Positions 38,031 to 45,993 of a DNA stretch of 55,444 nt are shown here, in pieces; within the stretch, counting starts at the first letter, position 1; the number at the start of each line of letters is the position of its first letter. Source of the DNA: Deltaproteobacteria bacterium (GTDB taxonomy: Bacteria; Myxococcota; UBA727; VGSZ01); NCBI GenBank assembly GCA_020850995.1, contig JADZDP010000183.1, positions 1 to 55,444 on the forward strand. Reading direction: 5' to 3'. A program made the position numbers and the translations under genes. The notes below the pieces were generated by a model. It saw nothing but the letters and a program-made list of their open reading frames with translations, was not told the origin of the DNA and ran no database searches.

Positions 38031-38641
38031 GCAGCCCCGATCCCGCTCGCGCCGCCATCGTCATCGAGCAGACCGCGCGCGGCGAGCGCGCCTACGACAT
38101 CTGGTCGCGCTTGTTGAAGGACCGCATCGTGTTCTTGGGCACGCCCATCAACGACGACGTGGCCAACCTGATCGTGGCGCAGCTGCTCTACCTCGAGGCC
38201 GAGGACGCCGACAAAGACGTCATCATGTACCTGAACTCACCGGGCGGCGTGGTGACCTCGGGCTTGGCCATCTACGACGCCATGAAGTACATCCGCTGCG
38301 ACGTGCAGACCGTGTGCGTGGGGCAGTGCGCGTCGATGGGCGCGGTCTTGTTGTGCGCCGGCACCAAGGGCAAGCGGCACATCTTGCCGAACAGCCGCGT
38401 CATGATTCACCAGCCCCATGGCGGCGCCGGCGGCACCTCGCGCGACATCGAGATCCAGGCGAAGGAGATCGTCAAGCTGCGCGGGCAGCTCAACGAGATC
38501 ATCGCCGAGGCCTGCGGCAAGCCCCTGGGCCAGGTGGTGCAAGACACCGACCGCGACTTCTACATGAGCGCGGAGGAGGCCATCGCGTATGGGCTCGTCG
38601 ACAAGATCGTCGATCGCCACGCGGGCGGCGAGAAGAAGTAG
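38027..38641 (+). CDS. clpP: ATP-dependent Clp protease proteolytic subunit, second copy
   Basis: 204 aa, strongly similar to the first copy over its whole length but with a different N-terminus (SSPDPARAA) and SPGGVV in place of SPGGSV. The triad is intact (S103, H128, D177). N-terminal differences matter because that segment forms the axial pore and contacts the ATPase, so mixed or separate tetradecamers are possible. The stop codon abuts the stop of the convergent stalked lipoprotein gene with no gap. Confidence 0.97.
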   Translation: MSSPDPARAAIVIEQTARGERAYDIWSRLLKDRIVFLGTPINDDVANLIVAQLLYLEAEDADKDVIMYLNSPGGVVTSGLAIYDAMKYIRCDVQTVCVGQCASMGAVLLCAGTKGKRHILPNSRVMIHQPHGGAGGTSRDIEIQAKEIVKLRGQLNEIIAEACGKPLGQVVQDTDRDFYMSAEEAIAYGLVDKIVDRHAGGEKK

Positions 38642-39787
38642 CTACGGCACACACGGGACGTGGTGCAGCGGGTTGTCGAGCGTGATGCCGCCGACGCTGA
38701 CCTGCTCCGACACCGTCCAGACACCGGTGCCGTCCTCGTCGTAGCAGGCGGCCTCGCCCTGCAGCTCGGCGGGCTGCGCCACCTGGACAAAGTCGCTGGC
38801 CTCCACCTCGTCGAGCGCGACGCTGCTGAGGTCTGCCTGCCACAGCGCTTGATAGGTGCGCAGCAACAGGCGCGAGCCGCTCGGATGCAGGTCGGCGCCG
38901 GTGGCGACCCGCAGGTTGGTGCCGCTACCCGGGGTGTCGAAGTGGCTGATGACCTGCGCCTCCACCAGCGTGTCCTCGAGGAAAGGGGCGTCGAGGCGCA
39001 GGATGCGCGCGCCGTCGTTCTTCTTCTCGTAGAGCACCATGGCGCTGGCGTTGGGCAGCACCACGAAGGCCTCAACGTTGACGGGGCCATCCTCGGTGAT
39101 GAAGGGGAAGCGCCAGAGCCGCGCGGCGTCTAGTGGCGCGAAGCTCGCGTCCACGGCAATGGCGGGCTCTTGCACGGCGTACACCGCCAGCGATGCGCGC
39201 GCGTTGCCGGTGTCCCACTCGTTGTCGCCGGTGTCGGCCACCCACAGGCAGGCGCCGCCAAGGTCGGGGCAGGGGGCGGCGGCGATGTCCTCGAAGTCGA
39301 CGGCCGCGACCCCCGGCAAGCGCAGCTCGCCGAGCACGTGGCCGTCGGTGGCGACGGCGAAGAGCCGCGCGCTGTCGCCAGAGTCGGCGTGCAACCACAA
39401 GAGGCCGGGCGTGGTGGGCGAGGGCACGACGCCAGAGGCCTCGGCCACCGCGCCCTCGACGAAGTCGACGGTGCTGGCGCTGCCCAGGCTGCCTGCGCAC
39501 TGCGCGCGGGTCGGCATCACGAAGGGGTCACCCTCGCCTTCGCCTTCACCTTCGCCTTCACCTTCACCTTCACCTTCTCCTTCTCCCTCGCCTTCACCCT
39601 CGCCTTCACCCTCGCCCTCGCCCTCGCCCTCGCCTTCACCTTCTCCTTCACCTTCACCTTCACCTTCTCCTTCTCCTTCTCCCTCGCCTTCACCCACGGC
39701 TACGGCGCTACATCCTTCACACGCGCCCAGCGTTGCGACGCTCGCGAGCGCGAGGAAAACAACAAGGTTCGCCCTGGCGCCAATCAT
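38642..39787 (-). CDS. Stalked lipoprotein with beta-propeller-like domain
   Basis: Lipoprotein of 381 aa. The signal ends SVATLGAC, followed by EGCSAVAV and a 55-residue Gly-Glu stalk. The globular part has propeller-like blades: ASGVVPSPTTPGLLWLHADS, ARLFAVATDGHVLGELRLPG, CLWVADTGDNEWDTGNARA and AFVVLPNASAMVLYEKKNDG. It resembles extracellular SMP-30/esterase-like or quinoprotein-type propellers, but catalytic residues are not certain. Probably displayed on the surface. Confidence 0.85.
   Translation of the reverse strand: MIGARANLVVFLALASVATLGACEGCSAVAVGEGEGEGEGEGEGEGEGEGEGEGEGEGEGEGEGEGEGEGEGEGEGEGEGEGEGEGDPFVMPTRAQCAGSLGSASTVDFVEGAVAEASGVVPSPTTPGLLWLHADSGDSARLFAVATDGHVLGELRLPGVAAVDFEDIAAAPCPDLGGACLWVADTGDNEWDTGNARASLAVYAVQEPAIAVDASFAPLDAARLWRFPFITEDGPVNVEAFVVLPNASAMVLYEKKNDGARILRLDAPFLEDTLVEAQVISHFDTPGSGTNLRVATGADLHPSGSRLLLRTYQALWQADLSSVALDEVEASDFVQVAQPAELQGEAACYDEDGTGVWTVSEQVSVGGITLDNPLHHVPCVP
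39530..39694 (-). repeat. Gly-(Glu-Gly)27 coding microsatellite
   Basis: 165 nt (55 codons) of alternating Glu and Gly near the N-terminus of the propeller-like lipoprotein. Confidence 0.95.
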
Positions 39788-39835
39788 GCGCTCGAGGCTT
39801 GCACACGGCGCGGGCGAGATCGACGCCGAGGGTCG

Positions 39836-40030
39836 CTAGCGCGGCGCAGCTTCCGAGGGCGTCGAGTCGAGGTGGGGCTCGGGGCCCGCGTCGGCATGCG
39901 CGGCGTGTCCGGGGTTCCAGCAGCACAGGACGACCGGCACGGCTACGCAAGCAGCGGCGCCCTTGGTGATGGTCTCGCAGCCGAGGAGCGCGAGCAGGAC
40001 AACGACAACCAGGAAAAATCGAGCACCCAT
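39836..40030 (-). CDS. Small lipoprotein
   Basis: 64 aa. The ATG at 40030 gives a short charged start and hydrophobic stretch ending in LLALLGC, a good lipobox, then ETITKGAAACVAVPVVLCC and a hydrophilic tail. Two neighbouring cysteines in CC are unusual. No homologue known to me. The reading frame upstream is not protein-like. Confidence 0.55.
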   Translation of the reverse strand: MGARFFLVVVVLLALLGCETITKGAAACVAVPVVLCCWNPGHAAHADAGPEPHLDSTPSEAAPR

Positions 40031-40127
40031 GACACGACTCGACCACGCACGGCCGCCGCCTTGGTCATGGCACGCACCGCGCTGATGCATCGTTTGGTCA
40101 TGGCAGGCGCCCGGCGTGAGCGGCGCG

Positions 40128-42044
40128 CTACGCCGCGGCCAGCGCGTCGAGGCGCTCCAAGCGGCGCGCGATGTGCTCGGCGGCGCGCGTGGCCAGCGCC
40201 ATGATGGTCACCTGGGGGTTGACGAAGAGCGGCCCTTGCACGTTGGAGCCATCGACGATGTAGAGGTTGAGCACGTCGTGGCACTCGTGGGTGCTCGCCA
40301 CCACCGAGCTTCTGGGGTCGGCGCCGATGCGCGCGGTGCCAAGCGGGTGGTAGGCGCTCAGGTCGAAGGAGCGGGCCGACAGCGACGCCGTCGCGAGGCG
40401 ATCGACGTCCGCCATGGAGCGCAGGCGCTCGAAGCCGTGCACGGCGCTGTGCATCTCCTTCGCACCGGCGGCGAAGTAGAGGCGGCCAAGCAATGCCATG
40501 CCGCGGCGCAGGCGGGCCACGTCGGCGTCTTGCAGGGTGTACGTGATGAAGGGCTCGCCGCGCGGCCCCGGGCGCACCCGGCCCGTCGACGCGTCGGCGA
40601 TCATGAAGCCGAAGCCGAACTGGCTTCGGTAGCGCCCCATGGTGTCCATGAAGCCAGGGCCGAACGAGGTGAGCGCCACGGCGGTCAGCTCGAGGGGCGC
40701 GGTGGCGCCCTCGAACATGAGGCCCTCGGCGGCGAACTCGTCGACGGCGTAGCCCTGGGGCACGGCGGCGTGCCCGTCGACCACCTCGTCGAACAGGGCC
40801 ACGGCGCTGGTGGCGGGGTGGATGGTCAGGTTCCTGCCGAGCTGGCCCGAGCTGTTGGCCAGGCCCTGACGCAACAGGAGCGCGGGCGTGTGCAGCGAGC
40901 CGCAGGCCAGCACTACCACGCGGGCGCGCACGGTGAAGGTGGCGCCGTCTCTGCGAGCCACCTCGACGCCGCGTGCCTCGCCGTCATCGACGAGGACGCG
41001 GGTGACCTTGGCCTCGGTGTAGAGCTGGGCGCCGGCCTTCAGGGCTGCGGGGAGGTAGCTCACGTTGGTGGAGCTCTTGGCCTCGGTGGGGCAGCCAAAG
41101 CAGCACACACCCTGGCCGTCGCAGCCCGGCGCGTTGCGCACCAGCGCGTGGTGCGACCAGCCGAGCGCGTCGGCGCCCTTGGCGATGAGCTGCGCGGGCT
41201 TGCCGAGCGCCGCCGCGCTGCTCTCGCCCACGCCCAAGACCTGCTCCACGCGCTCGTAGTAGGGCGCGAGCGCGCCCAGGGTGACGTCGGCGCCGTGGCG
41301 CGCCGCCCACTGCCCGAGCACGCGCTCGGGTGGGCGCAGCGCCGTGCCGGAGTTGATGGTGGTGGTGCCGCCGACCGTCTTGCCCACGGGGATGGGGATG
41401 AGGGTGTTGCCCACGGCGGCGGTGAAGCCCGCGCTGCGGTACATGCTGGCCATCATCTTGGTGGAGCGCGCGGTGAAGTCGCTCCTGGCGAAGTACTTGC
41501 CCTCCTCGAGCACGATGACGGCGAGGCCGCGCTCGGCCAGGTCCTTGGCCACCGGTCCGCCGCCCGCGCCCGTGCCCACAATGACGGCGTCGCACTCGAG
41601 GGTCTCGCCGGCTGGCACGGTGGCGGCGCTCTCTATGCGCTCGCGGAAGCGCTGCCGCTCGTTGCTGCTCGGTGGCGCGGTGGTGAAGCGCAGGCCGAGC
41701 GCGCCATAGACGCGCTCGTCGTCGAAGTAGCCGAGCTTGAGCGGCGCCAAGAGCGCGCGCAGCAGGTGGCGCGTGGTGGCGCCGTCGGCCCAGCGCTGCA
41801 TGAGCGCCAGGCGCTCGCCGAGCGGCAAGCTCGCGAAGGGCACGCGCGTGGTGGCGCGCGCCAGCGCATCGAGCGTGCGCGACAGACCAAGCCAGGCGGT
41901 GAGTGCGGCGTCGCCGGCGCGCGCCACCACGTCGATGGCGCGGCGCACCGTGTCGGCGTCGGCGGCGTCGAGCGCGCGGCTGGCGGGCAGCGCGGCCGTG
42001 GCGATGGCGAGCAGGGTGGCGCGATCGGCGTCGCTCGGCGTCAT
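40128..42044 (-). CDS. GMC oxidoreductase, long-chain-alcohol-oxidase-like
   Basis: FAD enzyme of 638 aa. Residues 1-140 are a helical domain resembling the small (subunit-3-like) partner of gluconate-dehydrogenase-type enzymes. The FAD-binding motif VIVGTGAGGGPVAKDLAERG follows. The later PGCDGQGVCCFGCPTEAK cysteine cluster is typical of long-chain alcohol oxidases. Substrate-domain signatures include AYHPLGTARIG and VDGSNVQGPLFVNPQVTIMA near the C-terminus. It likely oxidises a primary alcohol or sterol to an aldehyde or ketone, fitting the divergent aldehyde dehydrogenase. The ATG overlaps the preceding gene by 4 nt. Confidence 0.9.
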   Translation of the reverse strand: MTPSDADRATLLAIATAALPASRALDAADADTVRRAIDVVARAGDAALTAWLGLSRTLDALARATTRVPFASLPLGERLALMQRWADGATTRHLLRALLAPLKLGYFDDERVYGALGLRFTTAPPSSNERQRFRERIESAATVPAGETLECDAVIVGTGAGGGPVAKDLAERGLAVIVLEEGKYFARSDFTARSTKMMASMYRSAGFTAAVGNTLIPIPVGKTVGGTTTINSGTALRPPERVLGQWAARHGADVTLGALAPYYERVEQVLGVGESSAAALGKPAQLIAKGADALGWSHHALVRNAPGCDGQGVCCFGCPTEAKSSTNVSYLPAALKAGAQLYTEAKVTRVLVDDGEARGVEVARRDGATFTVRARVVVLACGSLHTPALLLRQGLANSSGQLGRNLTIHPATSAVALFDEVVDGHAAVPQGYAVDEFAAEGLMFEGATAPLELTAVALTSFGPGFMDTMGRYRSQFGFGFMIADASTGRVRPGPRGEPFITYTLQDADVARLRRGMALLGRLYFAAGAKEMHSAVHGFERLRSMADVDRLATASLSARSFDLSAYHPLGTARIGADPRSSVVASTHECHDVLNLYIVDGSNVQGPLFVNPQVTIMALATRAAEHIARRLERLDALAAA

Positions 42045-42541
42045 GCTCCCCCCTCCATCAACGCGCGTCGACGAGCGGCCGCGCGCGCGGCGTCGACCAG
42101 GGCTTTCGGGCGGGTGGCCAGCGGCGAGAAGGTGGCGAGGAAGGGTGCTAGGTCCTTGAGGTCGAAGCGCAGAACGCCACGCGCGCGCAGGGCGCCGTGC
42201 TCGTCCGTCAGCGTCACCGGCAGGGTGGTCATGGTGCCGAGCACGCGCGTGAGCGCCACCTGCTTGGTGCCGGCCAGCGTCAGCATGGCGCCGTCGGCGC
42301 CGCGGGCGTGCAGGCGATAGCCGATGCTCGGCGGCACGCGCGTGATGTGCACCTCGCCGTCACAGGGCGCCTCGGGCGCGAAGCCCGGCGCCTTGAGCAC
42401 GCCCTTGGCCGCGCAGCGCCCATCGAGCAGGAAGGCGCGCGTGGAAGGCGCCTCGACGTGCAGCGTGAACTCCACGGGCGTGCTGGCGCCGCGCTCGTCC
42501 TCGAGCGTGCCGCGCATGGTCTCGACGAAGGAAACACGCAT
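42041..42541 (-). CDS. GMC-associated 166-aa protein, unknown function
   Basis: No signal peptide. The sequence is beta-rich: VSFVETMRGTLEDERG at the start, HITRVPPSIGYRLHARG, LTLAGTKQVALTRVLGTMTT, and RGVLRFDLKDLAPFLATF at the end. I recall, without being able to check, similar segments beside or fused to GMC oxidoreductases and alpha/beta hydrolases in actinobacteria. Four-nt overlap with the GMC gene suggests stoichiometric production and perhaps a complex. The gene begins 16 bp after the lipocalin-like gene. Confidence 0.85.
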   Translation of the reverse strand: MRVSFVETMRGTLEDERGASTPVEFTLHVEAPSTRAFLLDGRCAAKGVLKAPGFAPEAPCDGEVHITRVPPSIGYRLHARGADGAMLTLAGTKQVALTRVLGTMTTLPVTLTDEHGALRARGVLRFDLKDLAPFLATFSPLATRPKALVDAARAAARRRALMEGGA

Positions 42542-42557
42542 GACTCGCTCCTGAGGT

Positions 42558-43574
42558 TCAGACGACGCGCAAGCCGGGTGCCGGCGTGCGCTGGACGAAC
42601 TCGAGCGCGCCGCCGTGCTCGCTGTGGAAGGTGAAGGGCGCGCCGCGCGTGGGCTCTACCGTGAGCCGCGTGCGCGCCAGCTTGGTGTTGATGCAGAAGC
42701 CGAGCATGCCCGTGGGGTCGCGATAGCCCAGGCACACCACCGGTCGCCCGGCGCGCTCCACCTCGAGGAGCGCGCGCCCGTCGTCGCTGGTGACCTCCAG
42801 CGTGTAGCGCCCCTCCTCGATGAGCGTGCGCTGACGCCAGCGCTCGAACACGCGATCGAAGCGATACGACTCGTCACCACGCTGCACGATCATCGTCGAG
42901 AGCAGCGGCGAGGAGAGCGGCCCAGCCAGCTTGACGCTGCCAGTGATCCCCTCCACCCAAGCGGCGGGCGCGCCCGCGCTCGCCGGGAAAAAGCACTGCG
43001 CCCACGCGTGACGGCGCGGGTGCTCGCGGCCCCAGTTGTGGCCAAGCGCGCCGTACCACCCGTCGAGGTCGACGCGCGCGCCGAACACGTCGACGGTCCC
43101 GCTCATGGTGAGCGCGGGCAGGGGCGTGACACCCTTGGCGCGGGGGAAGGAGCCGGTCAGGAGCTTCGGCGGGTAGAACGAGCGCGGCTCGCCGAGCGCG
43201 CCGGGCCAGCGCTCGAAGCGCAGATCCCACACCGCGTGCTCCATCCGCCCGCGCGCGCTCCCCTGCGCTGCCACGGTCCACGCGGCCTCGCACACCGAGA
43301 GGGAGAGCGCCGACTCGCTCGCCGTGGCGAAGGTGGGCGCGAGCGGCTCGGTGCGCTTGTCGGCGAACACGCGGTTGTTCTCGCCGTCGAAGTACACGAA
43401 CCAGCTCTCTTGCAGGCCCGTGCTCGCCGTGGGCTTCAGCGCCGTCACCTTGGCCCACAGCGCCAAGGGACGCGTGGGGTGGTTGGCCCGCAGGAAGTAG
43501 CTCTCGTACAGACCCGTGGTGGCCTGCGGCGCGCGCGGCGCGGCGTGGGCGAGCAGGGCTGCGGCGGCGTTCAT
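42558..43574 (-). CDS. CrtC/AttH-like lipocalin-fold protein
   Basis: 338 aa. Signatures of the hydroxyneurosporene-synthase (CrtC)/AttH/tocopherol-cyclase-like family are present: LQESWFVYFDGENNRVFA, LDGWYGALGHNWGREHP and HAWAQCFFP. These are double-lipocalin folds that bind or modify lipids and isoprenoids. No carotenoid genes are nearby, so carotenoid hydration is unlikely; handling of a hydrophobic substrate for the GMC enzyme is the better guess. The start overlaps the regulator stop by 4 nt. Confidence 0.85.
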   Translation of the reverse strand: MNAAAALLAHAAPRAPQATTGLYESYFLRANHPTRPLALWAKVTALKPTASTGLQESWFVYFDGENNRVFADKRTEPLAPTFATASESALSLSVCEAAWTVAAQGSARGRMEHAVWDLRFERWPGALGEPRSFYPPKLLTGSFPRAKGVTPLPALTMSGTVDVFGARVDLDGWYGALGHNWGREHPRRHAWAQCFFPASAGAPAAWVEGITGSVKLAGPLSSPLLSTMIVQRGDESYRFDRVFERWRQRTLIEEGRYTLEVTSDDGRALLEVERAGRPVVCLGYRDPTGMLGFCINTKLARTRLTVEPTRGAPFTFHSEHGGALEFVQRTPAPGLRVV

Positions 43575-44314
43575 CGCTTGCCTCGTGCATTTGGGGGAAA
43601 GAGGGCCACGAGCGCGCCTTCGCCGTGGGCGCGCATGGCGAGCGCGGCGCCCGCCGCGTCGCGCTTGCGCACGGCGTCGACGGCGCGCACCAGGTGCTTG
43701 GGCTCAAACGCGCCGTCCTCGTAGATGGCCTTGAACTTGGCGGGGTCGCGCGTGTGCACCTCGCGCACCACGTTGGTCAAGAGCGCCAGCACGCGGTTCT
43801 GCGTGACGGCCACCAGCGCTGCGAAGAAGTCCCAGTCGAGCGACATGAGCGCCTTGGCGCCGCCGCGCCGCTGCCCGCTGTGGACCTCCACCAGCTCGTG
43901 CGCGATGGCCTCGAGGCGCTCGACGTCGTCGGCGCTGGCGCGCCGCGCCGCCTGCTCGCCGCACCACGAGAGGAACATGACGCGCACCTCGAGCACGTCG
44001 CGCAGCCACGCGGGGTCGAGGCGGCCGCCGCGCGCCACCAAGAAGGGCAAGAGGTGCAACCCGGCGGACACCAACACGTCGCGCACTCGGGTGGCGCCGC
44101 CGTGCTTCATCTCGATGAGCCCGACCGCCTCGAGGCGGTGCAGCGCCTCGCGCACGCTGGAGCGGTTGACCTCGAACTTGGCGGCCAGCTCGCGCTCCGA
44201 GGGCAGGGCGTCGCCGGCGCCGATCGCGCCGTCGACGATCTGCTCGCGTAACGACGAGGCCAGCTCCTCGGCCACGCGCGCCTTGCCCGCGCCCTTGCCT
44301 TCACCGTCTGCCAT
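43571..44314 (-). CDS. FadR-family (GntR) transcription regulator
   Basis: 247 aa. N-terminal winged helix of the GntR type: QIVDGAIGAGDALPSERELA, then FEVNRSSVREALHRLEAVG. The C-terminal all-helical FCD effector domain is seen in SADDVERLEAIAHELVEVHS and the helices around it. GGAGGG lies 4 nt before the ATG. Two FadR-type operators sit just upstream (44337-44351 and 44434-44446), so autoregulation and control of the divergent aldehyde dehydrogenase are likely. The effector may be an acyl-CoA or another organic acid. Regulator and downstream genes form one coupled transcription unit. Confidence 0.95.
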   Translation of the reverse strand: MADGEGKGAGKARVAEELASSLREQIVDGAIGAGDALPSERELAAKFEVNRSSVREALHRLEAVGLIEMKHGGATRVRDVLVSAGLHLLPFLVARGGRLDPAWLRDVLEVRVMFLSWCGEQAARRASADDVERLEAIAHELVEVHSGQRRGGAKALMSLDWDFFAALVAVTQNRVLALLTNVVREVHTRDPAKFKAIYEDGAFEPKHLVRAVDAVRKRDAAGAALAMRAHGEGALVALFPPNARGKR

Positions 44315-44336
44315 CCGACCCTCCGCGCCATCGCCA

Positions 44337-44351
44337 ACTGGTCCGACCAGT
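44337..44351. promoter_or_regulatory. FadR-type operator O1
   Basis: Perfect odd palindrome ACTGGTC-C-GACCAGT. It matches the FadR consensus core CTGGTCCGA and lies 22 bp upstream of the regulator start, well placed to block transcription of the regulator and the genes that follow it. Confidence 0.85.
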
Positions 44352-44401
44352 AACAGGTCCACGCCGCCGCCACAAGTCTGATCCACGGGTGTCGCTCGGG
44401 C

Positions 44402-44407
44402 GTTGAC
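44402..44407 (+). promoter_or_regulatory. Candidate -35 element for the aldehyde dehydrogenase
   Basis: TTGACA, the consensus -35. A 17-bp spacer leads to GAGCGT, not a good -10. The operator O2 starts just downstream, consistent with repression. Confidence 0.35.
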
Positions 44408-44433
44408 AGCGCGCACGTGGAAGCGGAGCGTCA

Positions 44434-44446
44434 AGTGGTCCGACCA
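44434..44446. promoter_or_regulatory. FadR-type operator O2
   Basis: Perfect palindrome GTGGTC-C-GACCAC, sharing the 11-bp core TGGTCCGACCA with O1. Its centre is 96 bp from that of O1, and it lies 30 bp upstream of the aldehyde dehydrogenase ATG. Confidence 0.85.
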
Positions 44447-44476
44447 CGATCGCCCGCCCTCACCTTGGGAGTCGCC

Positions 44477-45949
44477 ATGGCCCAGCTCTCCGTGCTCACC
44501 ACCGAGCCCCGCCCCGAGCCTGCGCCCGCCCGCGCCGTCGAGGAGGTGCAGCAGGCGTTCGCGCGTCTGACGCAAGGCTTCGCCGCCGAGCGCTACCCCT
44601 CGCTGCGCACGCGCCTCGATCGCCTGACGCGCCTGGAGCGCGCGCTGCAGCGCAACAGCGACGCCATGGTCGATGCCATCAACGCCGACTTCCGCGGTCG
44701 TTCGAAGGTCGAGACCTTGATGATGGAACAGCTCCTGCCGGTGCTGGCGATCCGCCACGTGCGCCGTCGGCTCCACGCATGGATGAAGCCGGAGAAGGTG
44801 AGCCCGGCGTGGTTCCTGCGTCCATCGAGCGCGCGCATCGTGCGCCAGCCCAAGGGCGTCATCGGCGTCATCGCGCCCTGGAACTACCCCGTGTTGCTGT
44901 CGGTGGGTCCTATGATCGACGCGCTGGCGGCCGGCAACCGCGTGCTCCTGAAACCCTCGGAGCTGACGCCGCGCACCGCCGAGCTGCTCGCCACCATGCT
45001 GCGTGAGAGCTTCGCTGCCGACGAGGTTGCCGTGGTGACGGGCGGTCCCGAGGTGGCGCGCGCAGTCTCGTCGCTGCCCCTGGACCACCTCGTGTTCACC
45101 GGCTCTACGCGCGTGGGCAAAGAGGTGGCGATGGCCGCTGCGCCCAACCTGACGCCGCTCACCCTCGAGCTCGGCGGTAAGTCACCGGCGGTGGTGCACG
45201 AGAGCTACCCCATCGAGCGCGCAGTCACGCGCATCGGCGTGGCGCGCCTGTTCAACGCCGGGCAGACCTGCATCGCGCCCGACTACGCCATCGTGCACAA
45301 GGCCAAGGAGCAGGCCTTCGTCGACGCGTACCTGCGCTTCGTCGAGCAGGGCTTCGGCGACCTGTCGAGCTCGCGCGACTACACGGCCGTCGTCAGCGAG
45401 CGTCATCGCGATCGCCTCGAGGCCATGCTGCACGACGCCGAGAGCAAGGGCGCGCGCGTGGTGCGCGCCGACCCGCAGGGCACCTTGAGCATGCGGCAGG
45501 CGCGCATGGCACCAGCGCTGGTGCTCGACGTCAAGCCCGGCATGACGGTGCTGGAAGAGGAGATCTTCGGCCCCATCCTGCCGGTGGTGACGGTGGCCTC
45601 CGTCAACGAGGCCATCGCGTTCATCAACGCGCGACCGCGCCCCTTGGCAACCTACTACTTCGACGGCGACGCGGCCCGCGCGCGCCACTTCACCGAGCAG
45701 ACCTGCGCGGGCGGCGTCACGCTCAACGACACCGCGTTGCACTTCTTCAACGACGAGCTCCCCTTCGGCGGCGTGGGGCCAAGCGGCATGGGCGCCTATC
45801 ACGGGCGTGCCGGCTTCAAGGCCTTCTCGCACGAGAAGAGCGTGTTCGAGCCCGGGCCCACGGCGCGCCTGCTGCGGCAGCCCTTCCCCGGCGTCGTCGA
45901 GCAGGGGCTGCGCGTGCTCATCCATGGAGCGCTGCGACCGAGGCGCTGA
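44477..45949 (+). CDS. Aldehyde dehydrogenase (coniferyl/fatty-aldehyde type)
   Basis: Oxidises an aldehyde to the acid with NAD(P). 490 aa; PWNYP (134-138), the general-base E231 in TLELGGKSP and the catalytic C265 in NAGQTCIAPDY are in place. The N-terminus and APWNYPVLL type resemble coniferyl-aldehyde/fatty-aldehyde dehydrogenases. GGGAG lies before the ATG at 44477. It diverges from the FadR-family regulator and shares its operators, so it probably removes the aldehyde made by the GMC oxidoreductase. Confidence 0.95.
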   Translation: MAQLSVLTTEPRPEPAPARAVEEVQQAFARLTQGFAAERYPSLRTRLDRLTRLERALQRNSDAMVDAINADFRGRSKVETLMMEQLLPVLAIRHVRRRLHAWMKPEKVSPAWFLRPSSARIVRQPKGVIGVIAPWNYPVLLSVGPMIDALAAGNRVLLKPSELTPRTAELLATMLRESFAADEVAVVTGGPEVARAVSSLPLDHLVFTGSTRVGKEVAMAAAPNLTPLTLELGGKSPAVVHESYPIERAVTRIGVARLFNAGQTCIAPDYAIVHKAKEQAFVDAYLRFVEQGFGDLSSSRDYTAVVSERHRDRLEAMLHDAESKGARVVRADPQGTLSMRQARMAPALVLDVKPGMTVLEEEIFGPILPVVTVASVNEAIAFINARPRPLATYYFDGDAARARHFTEQTCAGGVTLNDTALHFFNDELPFGGVGPSGMGAYHGRAGFKAFSHEKSVFEPGPTARLLRQPFPGVVEQGLRVLIHGALRPRR

Positions 45950-45993
45950 CGTTGCGCCGCGCGGCCGCAAGGGTGCGCGACGGAAGCCACCCT

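Noticed and set aside
42558..43574. Carotenoid biosynthesis locus because of the CrtC-like protein
   Set aside because: No phytoene synthase, desaturase or cyclase is present; neighbours suit alcohol or lipid oxidation.
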